Assembly (NCBI GenBank): GCA_021646405.1 | Contig: SOER01000022.1 | Span: forward strand, 1 to 49,937 | DNA length: 49,937 nt | Source: Candidatus Loosdrechtia aerotolerans | GTDB taxonomy: Bacteria; Planctomycetota; Brocadiia; Brocadiales; Brocadiaceae | Direction: 5' to 3' | Part shown: piece by piece, positions 1-7,706 of the stretch | Layout of the letters: the number at the start of each line of letters is the position of its first letter | How positions within the stretch are numbered: position 1 is the stretch's first letter | Notes under the pieces: model-generated | What the model was told of the DNA's origin: nothing | Seen by the model: the letters and a program-made list of their open reading frames with translations, nothing else | The model's database searches: none | Made by a program: the position numbers and the translations under genes

Positions 1-134
1 TCCATGACGGAAGTGCACGGACACTGATGGATACGATCAATAACACGGTAAATGAGAAAGACATGCATGGCAGGACATCACATCTGAGCCAGCAGGAGTT
101 ACAAGACCTGGTTGAGTTCATGAAGGCATTGTAA
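1..134 (+). CDS. C-terminal fragment of a di-haem cytochrome (hydrazine synthase gamma-like tail), partial
   Basis: The window opens inside a reading frame (codons from base 3) that ends with TAA at 132-134. The last 43 residues begin HDGSARTL and end with an LSQQELQDLVEFMKAL-type helix. This is the usual C-terminal signature of bacterial di-haem cytochrome c peroxidase/MauG proteins, the fold of the hydrazine synthase gamma subunit. It lies 65 bp upstream of hzsA, so it is very probably the preceding subunit gene of the hydrazine synthase operon. In Kuenenia the gene directly before hzsA is, as I recall, the haem-free beta-propeller subunit (order gamma, beta, alpha), so a gamma-like end here would imply a beta-gamma fusion or another gene order. 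No haem motif falls in the fragment, so the subunit assignment is inference. Confidence 0.7.
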   Translation, partial: HDGSARTLMDTINNTVNEKDMHGRTSHLSQQELQDLVEFMKAL

Positions 135-199
135 AGCAGGCATGCGTAGAGGTGTTTTGAGAAAATTTTAGATGAGAAATGAAAGGAGAAGACCAACTG

Positions 200-2629
200 A
201 TGGGTAAGAAAAAAATGTCAATAGCAATGGCATCAGCCCTGGTGGCAGGTGCGTTGGTCTGTGGGGAGGTTCTTGCGGCTGGCAATCAGGTCATGGTTGG
301 CGGATCGAAGCCGGGGAAGGCCTTATGGACTGATTATAGTGGTATGTCAAAAGAGATACAGGGTCCTGTCGATGTGATCTTATTCACCCAGTCACCGAGG
401 ACACCCGAGGGCGATCCCTATCAGAACTATCCTCACTATGTACCAAAGGGGAGCAGGATCGTATCATACAATTTAAAGACAAGAGAGTTGAAGGTATTGA
501 CCGATGATTTTGCATCAGCATTTGATCCATGCACCTATTGGGACGGTAAGAAGTTTGCTTTTGCCGGAATCCATAAAAAGGGTGGCGGATGTCAGATCTG
601 GGAGATGAACGTAGATGGAAGCGGTTTGAGACAGATGACAGACTATAAGGGAACATGCCGCAGCCCGGTTTATTATGCAGCAGGAAGTATCGAGGAAGGA
701 AAAGGCCGGATTGTATGGCGAGACAGGTACTTTGAAGGAGACTGGAAGGTAAGGGGTGATGTAGAGAAGACAGGGTTTATCATCTTTGCAGGATCTCCGG
801 AAGGGGTAATGGATGAGTACCATCAGCCCTATGCCTATAACCTGTACCGGTTAGATACGCAGGGTGGACATGTAACCGAGAGGATAACGGGTCATGTGCT
901 CTCAGGGATCGAGTATCCTCACCTGAACACGTCAATCGATCAAATCACGTACAACATAAGTTCCAACTTTGAGCCATGGTTGACCCCGGATGGAAACATC
1001 CTTTTCTCAAGTGTCCAGGCTAATGGAAGCAGGGCAGGAGGAGAAGGCCGTGTGATGATTTGCGTTGATAACTGGGATGGAGCATATCCAAGGCCGATTT
1101 ACGGGAACTGTGATGGTGAGATTGGTGGTGCGTCCAACAGGTCCCAGGCAAAGATTACGTTTGGTGACAGGAAGCTGGTCTTTGTAGAATCTCCGTACAG
1201 GAACTGGGGGGTAGGTCAGCTGGCAGCAGTAAGCTGGGATTCACCATTCAATAATACGTATGAGAAGTTAAGCAAGGATGAGGGTGGATTATACAGGAGC
1301 CCTTATCCGCTTCCTGATGACAGGATGCTGGTATCGTATGCAGAACGGGGTGACTTTGGTATTTACTGGTTTGATTTCAAGAACTGCAAGGCAGGGGAAC
1401 AGGTCTACAACGATCCGGAGTGGAACGAGCATCAGCCAGCCCCGATATATGCGAAGTATAAGCCAAGGTGGATCAACACCTTTACAGCAGGAGACAGCTT
1501 TGGTGTAACAACCGTGACATATCAGCCGTTTGACCAGGTAAAGGTGGAAGGATATCCGCACTCCTGGGGAACCTGGATCAGTTTTGATACAACATTAACC
1601 GACCTTCCGGTAGGTCCTTATCCTCACCAGAGGGCAAAGGAGATGAACCATGGGGATATCAAGGCGGTAAGGATAGTCCAGGGAGTACCGTGCGTAGAGC
1701 CTGAAGAGTCAAGGTTTAAGGTAGGGGCAGGAATGCACCTCTTAGGCGGAGACAGGTCAAGCACTAACTCAGGAACGGCATTCCAGCAGAGGAAGATCAT
1801 CGGGTATCAGTATGTAGAGGATGATGGCTCGGTGGTAACCTCCCAGGTAGCTGATACTCCATATTATATCCAGATCCTGGATGAGAGGGGAATGGCAGTC
1901 CAGACGGGATTAACATGGGCATATTTAAGACCGTATCATGGCAGGATCTGCAGTGGATGTCACTATGGATCATACCGTGGAAGGGCATTCAAGAATCAGC
2001 ACTCAAAGGCATTGTATAACTGGTGGTATGATGACAGGAGCCACTATGATTCACCATTTGCCTTTGCCCAGGTAAGGTTAGACAAGGAAGGTTTCTATCA
2101 GGGGGTAAAACATGGTGAGGATGTTGTGGTACCGGCAGACATCTACTATGGAGGTCCATCAGGAACAACCTCCCAGCCAGTAGAGGGATTGACCGAGGAG
2201 AAGAGGAGAACGGTAGACTTCCGGAGGGATATCCAGCCGATAATCGATGCAAAATGTGCTAAGTGCCATAATGAGACGAATCCGCCGAATTTAACGGGAG
2301 GAGTAAAGCCGGTTAGTGTAGACGGGATAGCGGCATTTAGTCAGTCCTACAATAGTTTACTGGAGCCTCAGAGGGGCAAGGATAAAAATATTGGAGGCAA
2401 GTATGTAAATCCATCAGCAGCAATCAACAGCTTGTTGATCTGGAGGCTGTATGAGGAGTCATTAAGCCAGTTTAGCCCCCGGGATGATGTATTCCCGATA
2501 GAAGGTCGGGTACTGCATGATAAACTCCTGACTCCTGAGGAGAGGTACTTGTTTGTAGAATGGATTGATCTGGGAGCACAGTGGGATAACATCCAGGGTC
2601 CTGACTTCTATGCAGGCTACAAGCGCTAA
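200..2629 (+). CDS. hzsA: Hydrazine synthase subunit alpha (HzsA)
   Basis: Alpha subunit of the anammoxosome hydrazine synthase, where hydroxylamine and ammonia are thought to condense to hydrazine. The 809-residue product has an N-terminal signal peptide ending near AAGNQ, an all-beta region, and two haem c sites: CSGCH at 584-588 and CAKCH at 686-690. Tyr592 and Cys304 lie one residue from Kuenenia Tyr591 (unusual ligand of haem alpha-I) and Cys303 (zinc site), as I remember that structure. ATG at 200 is chosen over an in-frame ATG at 179 because AAAGGAG (182-188) sits 11 bases before it and the signal peptide then starts cleanly. The gene follows a gamma-like tail by 65 bp and ends at a strong hairpin, so it is the last gene of the hzs operon. 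Codon use looks like that of a highly expressed gene. Confidence 0.96.
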   Translation: MGKKKMSIAMASALVAGALVCGEVLAAGNQVMVGGSKPGKALWTDYSGMSKEIQGPVDVILFTQSPRTPEGDPYQNYPHYVPKGSRIVSYNLKTRELKVLTDDFASAFDPCTYWDGKKFAFAGIHKKGGGCQIWEMNVDGSGLRQMTDYKGTCRSPVYYAAGSIEEGKGRIVWRDRYFEGDWKVRGDVEKTGFIIFAGSPEGVMDEYHQPYAYNLYRLDTQGGHVTERITGHVLSGIEYPHLNTSIDQITYNISSNFEPWLTPDGNILFSSVQANGSRAGGEGRVMICVDNWDGAYPRPIYGNCDGEIGGASNRSQAKITFGDRKLVFVESPYRNWGVGQLAAVSWDSPFNNTYEKLSKDEGGLYRSPYPLPDDRMLVSYAERGDFGIYWFDFKNCKAGEQVYNDPEWNEHQPAPIYAKYKPRWINTFTAGDSFGVTTVTYQPFDQVKVEGYPHSWGTWISFDTTLTDLPVGPYPHQRAKEMNHGDIKAVRIVQGVPCVEPEESRFKVGAGMHLLGGDRSSTNSGTAFQQRKIIGYQYVEDDGSVVTSQVADTPYYIQILDERGMAVQTGLTWAYLRPYHGRICSGCHYGSYRGRAFKNQHSKALYNWWYDDRSHYDSPFAFAQVRLDKEGFYQGVKHGEDVVVPADIYYGGPSGTTSQPVEGLTEEKRRTVDFRRDIQPIIDAKCAKCHNETNPPNLTGGVKPVSVDGIAAFSQSYNSLLEPQRGKDKNIGGKYVNPSAAINSLLIWRLYEESLSQFSPRDDVFPIEGRVLHDKLLTPEERYLFVEWIDLGAQWDNIQGPDFYAGYKR

Positions 2630-2685
2630 ATAACGGTATATTTATAGTTGATCGTTAAGTAGCATATGCGATGTGAGAAGTAGGT

Positions 2686-2735
2686 AAAGAGCTGGGTTTG
2701 GTAGGTTTTTCTCTACTGCCCGGCTCTTTTCATTT
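2686..2735 (+). terminator. Rho-independent terminator after hzsA
   Basis: An 11-bp stem with one G-U pair joins AAAGAGCTGGG (2686-2696) to CCCGGCTCTTT (2719-2729) and runs into TTTTCATTTT. It begins 57 bases after the hzsA stop and separates the hzs operon from the hao promoter. Confidence 0.85.
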
Positions 2736-2805
2736 TAAAAAAAGATATTATAATTATGTAAGGTTATCAAAAGGATGTTATGTGACATATATAGCTAAAA
2801 TATCC

Positions 2806-2833
2806 TTGACAAGCATCACTGCAAATGTATAAT
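2806..2833 (+). promoter_or_regulatory. Sigma70-type promoter of hao
   Basis: A perfect TTGACA (2806-2811) and a perfect TATAAT (2828-2833) are separated by 16 bases. Transcription would start near 2840, giving a leader of about 180 nt. The hdh gene has nearly the same arrangement at 7489-7516. Confidence 0.8.
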
Positions 2834-2891
2834 GGGAAGACTTTTGATATCTTTATGGTAATATCTGTTAAAACCATTCGTAATAATAATG

Positions 2892-2909
2892 CTGGAAGGG
2901 GGTGGTTTG
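2892..2909 (+). promoter_or_regulatory. Shared 18-bp leader element (Shine-Dalgarno-like) upstream of hao
   Basis: CTGGAAGGGGGTGGTTTG matches the hdh-leader element at 7596-7613 at 16 of 18 positions. Allowing G-U pairs, it can pair over about 15 nt with the usual planctomycete 16S tail (assumed GGATCACCTCCTTTCT), yet it lies 110 nt before the hao start, which has its own GGAG. It may be a ribosome standby site, the start signal of a short leader ORF (ATG 2926, seven codons) or a protein-binding site. Confidence 0.55.
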
Positions 2910-3018
2910 GATAGCCTAAGAGTTTATGATACTGAAGGTTATCAATTAATTGTTTTGGATGTGATAGGGGATAAATGCAAGTTAAATTGTGCGATAATAA
3001 GAGAAAGGAGAAGGTTTG

Positions 3019-4629
3019 ATGCTTGAGATTTTGAAGAAGCCATTATCCAGAGTTGCAGGTCTGACTCTTGCAATAGCTGGGGTGACGCTGCTTACGTGTA
3101 CTATGGAAAATGGTACCGCAAGAGCAGAAGGTCCTACGTTTCAGGATATAGCATCGCAAGTGTTTGGTCAGCCAGTTGGTCCTGATAATGATGGAACGCT
3201 CTATATATTCGGGTTAACCGCAAAATATACTGAGCCGGAATATGTTGAGGGGCGCGGCCCATATAAATCATTCTTAAAATTTTTGCCCTCTATTCGCTGG
3301 TACGACCCGGAATATTACTGGACTAACGGGAGCCAGACAGAAGGTGTATTCAAGAATGAAGAATGTGTACTTTGTCATACTGTTCAAACACCTACAATCG
3401 TAAACGATTGGAAGTTGAGTTCGCATGGAAATGCCGAGCTGAGAAGAGGTATTGGTGTAAAGAAAGATGGGCAGCCGTATGATGGTATAGTTGGCTGCGA
3501 TACCTGCCATGGTAACAATCACCAGAAGTTATTCATGCCTACCTATAAGCACTGCGGTGAGTGCCATCCGCAACAGACTGCAGAACACAGGTCAGGCGCG
3601 TTAGGGTCACACACTCATGCGTTTACCGTAAATACGTTAGAATTTGCCTGGCAGTTAGGAAAACCTGCTGAAGAAGTTGCAGGTTGTGCAGAATGTCATG
3701 CTATTGCTGAAAACAGATGCGACGGTTGTCATACCAGGCATATCTTCAGCCCGGCTGAAGCAAGGAAGCCAACCGCCTGCAGATACTGCCATATGGGTAT
3801 TGACCATGATGAGTGGGCCATGTATAATACCTCTATCCATGGATGTCTATACGAAGCTGAATCCGGAACAATGGATTGGAACAAACCTCTGAAGAAAGGA
3901 AACTACAGGGTTCCGACATGTGCATATTGCCATATGCAGGACGGAAATCACAATCCACAACAGTTCGGTACGATTTACAGTGATATGGGTATGTTTGAAG
4001 TTGACCGAGGAGCACCCAGATATAAGGCAAAAAGGGATGCCTGGATAAAGAAATGTCAGGATTGTCACTCACCGAGGTTTGCTGCTGACAAATTGAAAGA
4101 AATGGATGATGGTATCCGGTTGAGCTTCACCAAATGGAGAGAGGCTGCTGCTGTAATCGTTGGTTGCTTCCTGGATGGTGTTGTTGATCCTATGCCGGAA
4201 GGTTCTCCGCCTGACTGGTACGGTCACTATACATTCAGCTTATTACCTGGTGGTGATCCAAGATTTTATGCAACTTCAAACCTTGAGCGGTTAGGTCTTG
4301 AAATGATCTGCTACCTGATCGGAAATACTTACAAGGCATTAGCCCACATGAGTATGTATAACGCAACATACGGAAATGGTGGTGCCTTTGAAACAGACAG
4401 AAAGTTGATTGAAATCAAGACAGAGGCTGCTAAATTGAGAAGGTTTGCAGCGATTGAAAAGAAGATTGAGTTAGAGCATAAATCCGAGGCATTCTGGAAG
4501 CATGGTGAATATTCAGATCTCCTCCCCGGCTGGAAGAGGAAACCTGGCGATGTTGATGTTGAATGGTTCAAGAGAACTGATATTCCTCACCGTGCAAATG
4601 CAGATGCTGGTGTAGAAGTACATCACTAA
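3019..4629 (+). CDS. hao: Hydroxylamine oxidoreductase, octahaem, oxidative type (kustc1061-like)
   Basis: Octahaem cytochrome c of the anammoxosome that oxidises hydroxylamine to NO and so recycles hydroxylamine lost from hydrazine synthase. The 536-residue product has a signal peptide and eight CxxCH motifs (CVLCH, CDTCH, CGECH, CAECH, CDGCH, CRYCH, CAYCH, CQDCH). Downstream lies the motif MSMYNATYG, whose last Tyr is residue 451 when counted from ATG 3019. That is the position I recall for the P460-crosslinking Tyr of Kuenenia HAO, which marks an oxidative, trimeric enzyme. The rest of the sequence also reads like kustc1061. An in-frame TTG at 3016 exists, but GGAG (3007-3010) lies 8 bases before the ATG, which is the better start. 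It has its own promoter, a long leader and a double hairpin after the stop. Confidence 0.95.
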   Translation: MLEILKKPLSRVAGLTLAIAGVTLLTCTMENGTARAEGPTFQDIASQVFGQPVGPDNDGTLYIFGLTAKYTEPEYVEGRGPYKSFLKFLPSIRWYDPEYYWTNGSQTEGVFKNEECVLCHTVQTPTIVNDWKLSSHGNAELRRGIGVKKDGQPYDGIVGCDTCHGNNHQKLFMPTYKHCGECHPQQTAEHRSGALGSHTHAFTVNTLEFAWQLGKPAEEVAGCAECHAIAENRCDGCHTRHIFSPAEARKPTACRYCHMGIDHDEWAMYNTSIHGCLYEAESGTMDWNKPLKKGNYRVPTCAYCHMQDGNHNPQQFGTIYSDMGMFEVDRGAPRYKAKRDAWIKKCQDCHSPRFAADKLKEMDDGIRLSFTKWREAAAVIVGCFLDGVVDPMPEGSPPDWYGHYTFSLLPGGDPRFYATSNLERLGLEMICYLIGNTYKALAHMSMYNATYGNGGAFETDRKLIEIKTEAAKLRRFAAIEKKIELEHKSEAFWKHGEYSDLLPGWKRKPGDVDVEWFKRTDIPHRANADAGVEVHH

Positions 4630-4638
4630 TCTTGAAAA

Positions 4639-4659
4639 ATCTGGCGTGAAAAGCCAGAT
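4639..4659 (+). other. Small hairpin downstream of hao
   Basis: ATCTGGC (4639-4645) and GCCAGAT (4653-4659) form a perfect 7-bp stem with a 7-nt loop, 10 bases after the hao stop. There is no T-run, so it more likely protects the 3' end or works with the next hairpin than terminates alone. Confidence 0.55.
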
Positions 4660-4670
4660 CTGTTAAATTA

Positions 4671-4710
4671 CGATGAGGGTAGCAGAAATAAAAATTTGCT
4701 ACCCTCATTG
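4671..4710 (+). terminator. Terminator-like hairpin between hao and trpB
   Basis: ATGAGGGTAGCA (4673-4684) pairs with TGCTACCCTCAT (4697-4708), a 12-bp perfect stem extended by two further pairs, with an AT-rich 12-nt loop. It is followed by TGTGTTTATAGGTTTTTT. It should end most hao transcripts before trpB. Confidence 0.75.
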
Positions 4711-4748
4711 TGTTTATAGGTTTTTTATTTAGAATGAGGAGTTTGATT

Positions 4749-5999
4749 ATGCGGACAACAGCATTAAAATCAAAGTTTTTTAAACCTCAAACATTACCTG
4801 CCGAAGCGCCAAGCCTGCCTGATAAGTCAGGACACTTTGGATGTTTTGGCGGAAAGTTTGTTCCGGAAACGATAATGCCTGCCTTGGAAGAATTAGAAAA
4901 GGCTTATGAAGAGGCGAAAAATGACCCAACCTTTACTGCAGAACTGGAATACTATCTAAGGGAGTATGTGGGAAGGCCTTCACCTCTTTATTACGCTGAA
5001 CGATTAACAAAAAAGCTTGGCGGTGCAAAGATCTATTTGAAAAGGGAGGATTTAAACCACACTGGTGCGCACAAAATAAACAATACGATTGGTCAGATTC
5101 TCCTTGCGAAAAGGATGGGAAAGAAAAGGATCATTGCTGAGACAGGGGCCGGGCAACATGGGGTTGCCACAGCAACTGCCGCTGCAATGTTTGGAATAGA
5201 GTGTAACGTGTATATGGGTGAAGAGGACATCAGACGCCAGTCGTTGAATGTCTTTAGAATGAAACTCCTGGGGGCAAAGGTGATTCCGGTTGCTAGTGGC
5301 TCAAAGACACTCAAGGATGCAACCAATGAGGCATTTCGGGATTGGATGGCGTCTGTACGACATACGCATTATATCTTAGGATCGGTCGTTGGTCCGCATC
5401 CGTACCCGATGATGGTGAGGGATTTTCAGACAGTAATTGGTAAAGAAGTGAAAAGACAGATACTGGAGAAAGAGAACAGATTGCCAGACTGCCTTATTGC
5501 ATGTGTCGGTGGCGGGAGTAACTCGATGGGACTGTTTCACCCTTTTATCGGAGATATACACGTTCGGATGATCGGTGTGGAGGCCGGAGGGATTGGATCT
5601 GATATTGGTCAGCACGCATCAACATTAACAAGCGGTGAAATCGGTATTTTACACGGCAGTGCCAGTTATGTACTGCAGGACAGTGATGGGCAGACACTCC
5701 CTGTTCACTCAATTTCTGCCGGGTTGGATTATCCCGGTGTTGGTCCGGAGCATAGTTATTTAAAAGATGCCGGAAGGGCAGAGTATGTTTCGGTTACAGA
5801 CGATGAGGCAGTAAATGCCTTCCAGGAATGTGCACGGTTAGAGGGAATTATTCCGGCCCTTGAGGCGTCGCATGCAATTGCATTTACCATGAAATTTGCT
5901 CCACAACTCAGGAAAGATGAGGTAATTGTTGTGTGCTTGTCCGGTAGCGGCGATAAAGATTCTTTTGAGGTTGCAAAGAAACTTGGATATAAGATTTGA
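4749..5999 (+). CDS. trpB: Tryptophan synthase beta chain
   Basis: PLP enzyme that condenses indole and serine to tryptophan. The 416-residue sequence shows the classic TrpB1 motifs: [10 protein letters not shown] near the N-terminus, HTGAHKINN with the PLP lysine at 109, [10 protein letters not shown], the GGGSN phosphate-binding loop, and CLSGSGDKD near the C-terminus. The open frame extends upstream to 4710 inside the terminator. ATG 4749 is preferred because GAGGA (4736-4740) is 8 bases upstream and conservation begins soon after. trpA follows after 95 bp. No trp leader peptide or T-box was seen, and no other trp gene is in the window. Confidence 0.96.
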   Translation: MRTTALKSKFFKPQTLPAEAPSLPDKSGHFGCFGGKFVPETIMPALEELEKAYEEAKNDPTFTAELEYYLREYVGRPSPLYYAERLTKKLGGAKIYLKREDLNHTGAHKINNTIGQILLAKRMGKKRIIAETGAGQHGVATATAAAMFGIECNVYMGEEDIRRQSLNVFRMKLLGAKVIPVASGSKTLKDATNEAFRDWMASVRHTHYILGSVVGPHPYPMMVRDFQTVIGKEVKRQILEKENRLPDCLIACVGGGSNSMGLFHPFIGDIHVRMIGVEAGGIGSDIGQHASTLTSGEIGILHGSASYVLQDSDGQTLPVHSISAGLDYPGVGPEHSYLKDAGRAEYVSVTDDEAVNAFQECARLEGIIPALEASHAIAFTMKFAPQLRKDEVIVVCLSGSGDKDSFEVAKKLGYKI

Positions 6000-6094
6000 T
6001 TCAAAGGCGGATAGGGTTATTTTTCTTAGAACGACGTATAGAATTCATTCATTGTTTATGGGTAATCGTATGAGGTGTTTATTAACAGATTTTC

Positions 6095-6898
6095 ATGAAT
6101 AGAATCGATGAAAAATTCCGTGAATTGAAAGGAAAAGGAAAACCTGCTTTTATACCATTTATTACGGCCGGAGATCCGGACCTGCAAACGACAAAGGATT
6201 TAATCTTAGAATTTGAGAAGAGGGGGGCAGACATTATTGAACTCGGTATTCCTTTTTCTGACCCTATTGCAGATGGTCCTATTATTCAGGCGTCCTATAG
6301 CAGGGCTTTAACGAAGGGTATTAAAGTTGTAGAAATACTCGATATGATCTCACTCCTTCGCAGGGAATCTAACATACCGATTGTCTCAATGGTATCGTAT
6401 AGTATCGTTTATAAACAGGGATATCAGACTTTTATTGAAAGGGCACGTGATGCCGGATTGGATGGTTTTACTATTCCGGATTTACCTGTAGAAGAAAACG
6501 ATGAGATATTCGAAATAGCAAAAAAATATGATTTCAAAATTGTTTGCTTTATTGCACCAACTACAACAGACCAGCGTATGCTTTCTATCACCCGGAAAAC
6601 GCAGGGGTTTTTATATTATATTTCAGTTGTAGGGATTACCGGAGTAAGGGATACATTACCGGATGATATCCTTCAAAATATCAATAAATTAAAACAGAAA
6701 ACAAATGTTCCAATTAGTGTAGGTTTTGGTGTTTCTACTCCTGAACACGCAAGGATGGTTGGGAATGTTGCCGATGGTGTGATTGTTGGTAGCGCTATTG
6801 TAAGGGAAATTGAAAAAAATATTACAAAATCCCGTAATGAATTGGTAAAAAATGTTGGTGGTTTAGTTGGTGAATTGGTACTGGGTGTAAAAGGTTGA
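6095..6898 (+). CDS. trpA: Tryptophan synthase alpha chain
   Basis: Alpha subunit of tryptophan synthase, which cleaves indole-3-glycerol phosphate to indole and glyceraldehyde 3-phosphate and channels indole to TrpB. The 267-residue TIM barrel has the catalytic acids at the textbook positions Glu49 and Asp60 in the motif IELGIPFSDPIADGP, and the phosphate loop VGFGVSTPEHA. ATG 6095 gives a normal family N-terminus. A GAGG at 6072-6075 is too distant to be a good ribosome site, so translation may be weak or coupled. The gene closes the trpBA pair that sits between hao and hdh, with no functional link to anammox catabolism apparent. Confidence 0.95.
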   Translation: MNRIDEKFRELKGKGKPAFIPFITAGDPDLQTTKDLILEFEKRGADIIELGIPFSDPIADGPIIQASYSRALTKGIKVVEILDMISLLRRESNIPIVSMVSYSIVYKQGYQTFIERARDAGLDGFTIPDLPVEENDEIFEIAKKYDFKIVCFIAPTTTDQRMLSITRKTQGFLYYISVVGITGVRDTLPDDILQNINKLKQKTNVPISVGFGVSTPEHARMVGNVADGVIVGSAIVREIEKNITKSRNELVKNVGGLVGELVLGVKG

Positions 6899-6982
6899 GT
6901 TTCTGGCAGCGGGAAAAAACAGTGGACACCTGCTTAAGTTTTGAAATGAATCTGCTGTAGAATTAATGTGTTGTTGGTATAT

Positions 6983-7052
6983 AACTGACATTCAAGAAGT
7001 TTCCTGCCAGGTTGTGGAAATTTCTTGTAAAGAATACAGTTGTTGAGACAAT
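6983..7052 (+). repeat. Copy of the end of the 25345 repeat element
   Basis: AACTGACATTCAAGAAGTTT (6983-7002) and, 38 bases further, TTGTTGAGACAAT resemble AACTGACATTCGAGAGGTTT and TGTTGAGATAAT at 25345-25407 in the same order and spacing (57 against 50 bases). This looks like a solo end or decayed relative of that element. Confidence 0.5.
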
Positions 7053-7100
7053 CTATAGCATTCATATGATGAAACCGGATATCACAGAGAAAAGGGGTGG

Positions 7101-7124
7101 CACGGACAAACTGGTTTGTCCGTG
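7101..7124 (+). terminator. Hairpin, possible terminator of trpBA
   Basis: CACGGACAAA (7101-7110) and TTTGTCCGTG (7115-7124) form a perfect 10-bp stem with a 4-nt loop, followed by TTTATA. It lies 200 bp past trpA, so it could end that transcript or be an operator-like palindrome. Confidence 0.5.
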
Positions 7125-7290
7125 TTTATAGAATCAATTCCGATTTATCATGTTCGGTTGCATTTCTGGGTTACTATAATGCGTGGTAGAGGAGATAAAG
7201 AGAAAAGATACCTCCGTCTTAATCCCATATGCATCAAACTAAGGAATTTTCATGTTCAGTATAAAATGCTCTCTTAACACCATAAAAAGC

Positions 7291-7319
7291 CGAGATTCTT
7301 CGCGGAGTGAAGAATCTTG
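7291..7319. other. Hairpin in trpA-hdh intergenic region
   Basis: CGAGATTCTTC (7291-7301) and GAAGAATCTTG (7309-7319) pair over 11 bp with one G-U pair and a 7-nt loop. It has no T-run. Its role is unknown; it may be part of a decayed repeat. Confidence 0.45.
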
Positions 7320-7488
7320 AAAGGTTTTCACTGGTAAAGAGAAAGGTACAAGAACTTATAGTGGTCAGGTACTTATCACCTTATTGGTTATTATACAACA
7401 CCTTACAATGCAATATCCTGTTGGAAAATAATACGAATGGTGTACGCAAGTGATAAGTTTATTATTCTTAAAAATATTAACTTTTGTA

Positions 7489-7516
7489 TTGACTTAAGTA
7501 CAAGTTTAAGTATAAT
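7489..7516 (+). promoter_or_regulatory. Sigma70-type promoter of hdh
   Basis: TTGACT (7489-7494), a 16-base spacer and a perfect TATAAT (7511-7516) mirror the hao promoter. From the -10 box to the start codon is 191 bases here and 186 bases in hao. Confidence 0.75.
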
Positions 7517-7595
7517 GGCAGTTCCAAATCATTGGGTAAATTTTGAATATTATATAAGACATATGCCTGAGGTATGTTTTATATGCATAGGAAAT

Positions 7596-7613
7596 CTGAA
7601 AGGGGGTGGTCTG
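7596..7613 (+). promoter_or_regulatory. Shared 18-bp leader element (Shine-Dalgarno-like) upstream of hdh
   Basis: CTGAAAGGGGGTGGTCTG is the partner of the hao element at 2892-2909 (16 of 18 identical). It can pair with an anti-Shine-Dalgarno tail over about 15 nt with G-U pairs but is about 94 nt upstream of the hdh start. An 18-codon ORF begins 13 bases after it (ATG 7626, stop 7680-7682). Confidence 0.55.
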
Positions 7614-7706
7614 CAAGAGTCAGCGATGGAGTTGTTTTACCGAAAATGCAATCGAATGGCGATTGTGGAGAATGGACAATGAGAAAGGAGGAGAATGTAA
7701 AAGAAT

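Larger units (their letters stand above)
6899..7488. other. Long intergenic region between trpA and the hdh promoter
   Basis: About 590 bp without a convincing gene. It holds a copy of the element end described at 25345 (6983-7052) and two separate hairpins (7101-7124 and 7291-7319). A TGGACACCTG string near 6922 recalls IS ends, but no transposase remnant is visible. Confidence 0.6.

Noticed and set aside
6910-6935. TGGACACCTG string considered as an insertion-sequence end
   Set aside because: No partner end, no target duplication and no transposase fragment nearby.
7437-7682. 81-codon + strand ORF upstream of hdh
   Set aside because: It spans the hdh promoter and leader, begins upstream of the -35 box and has no ribosome site; only its last 18 codons could be a leader ORF.
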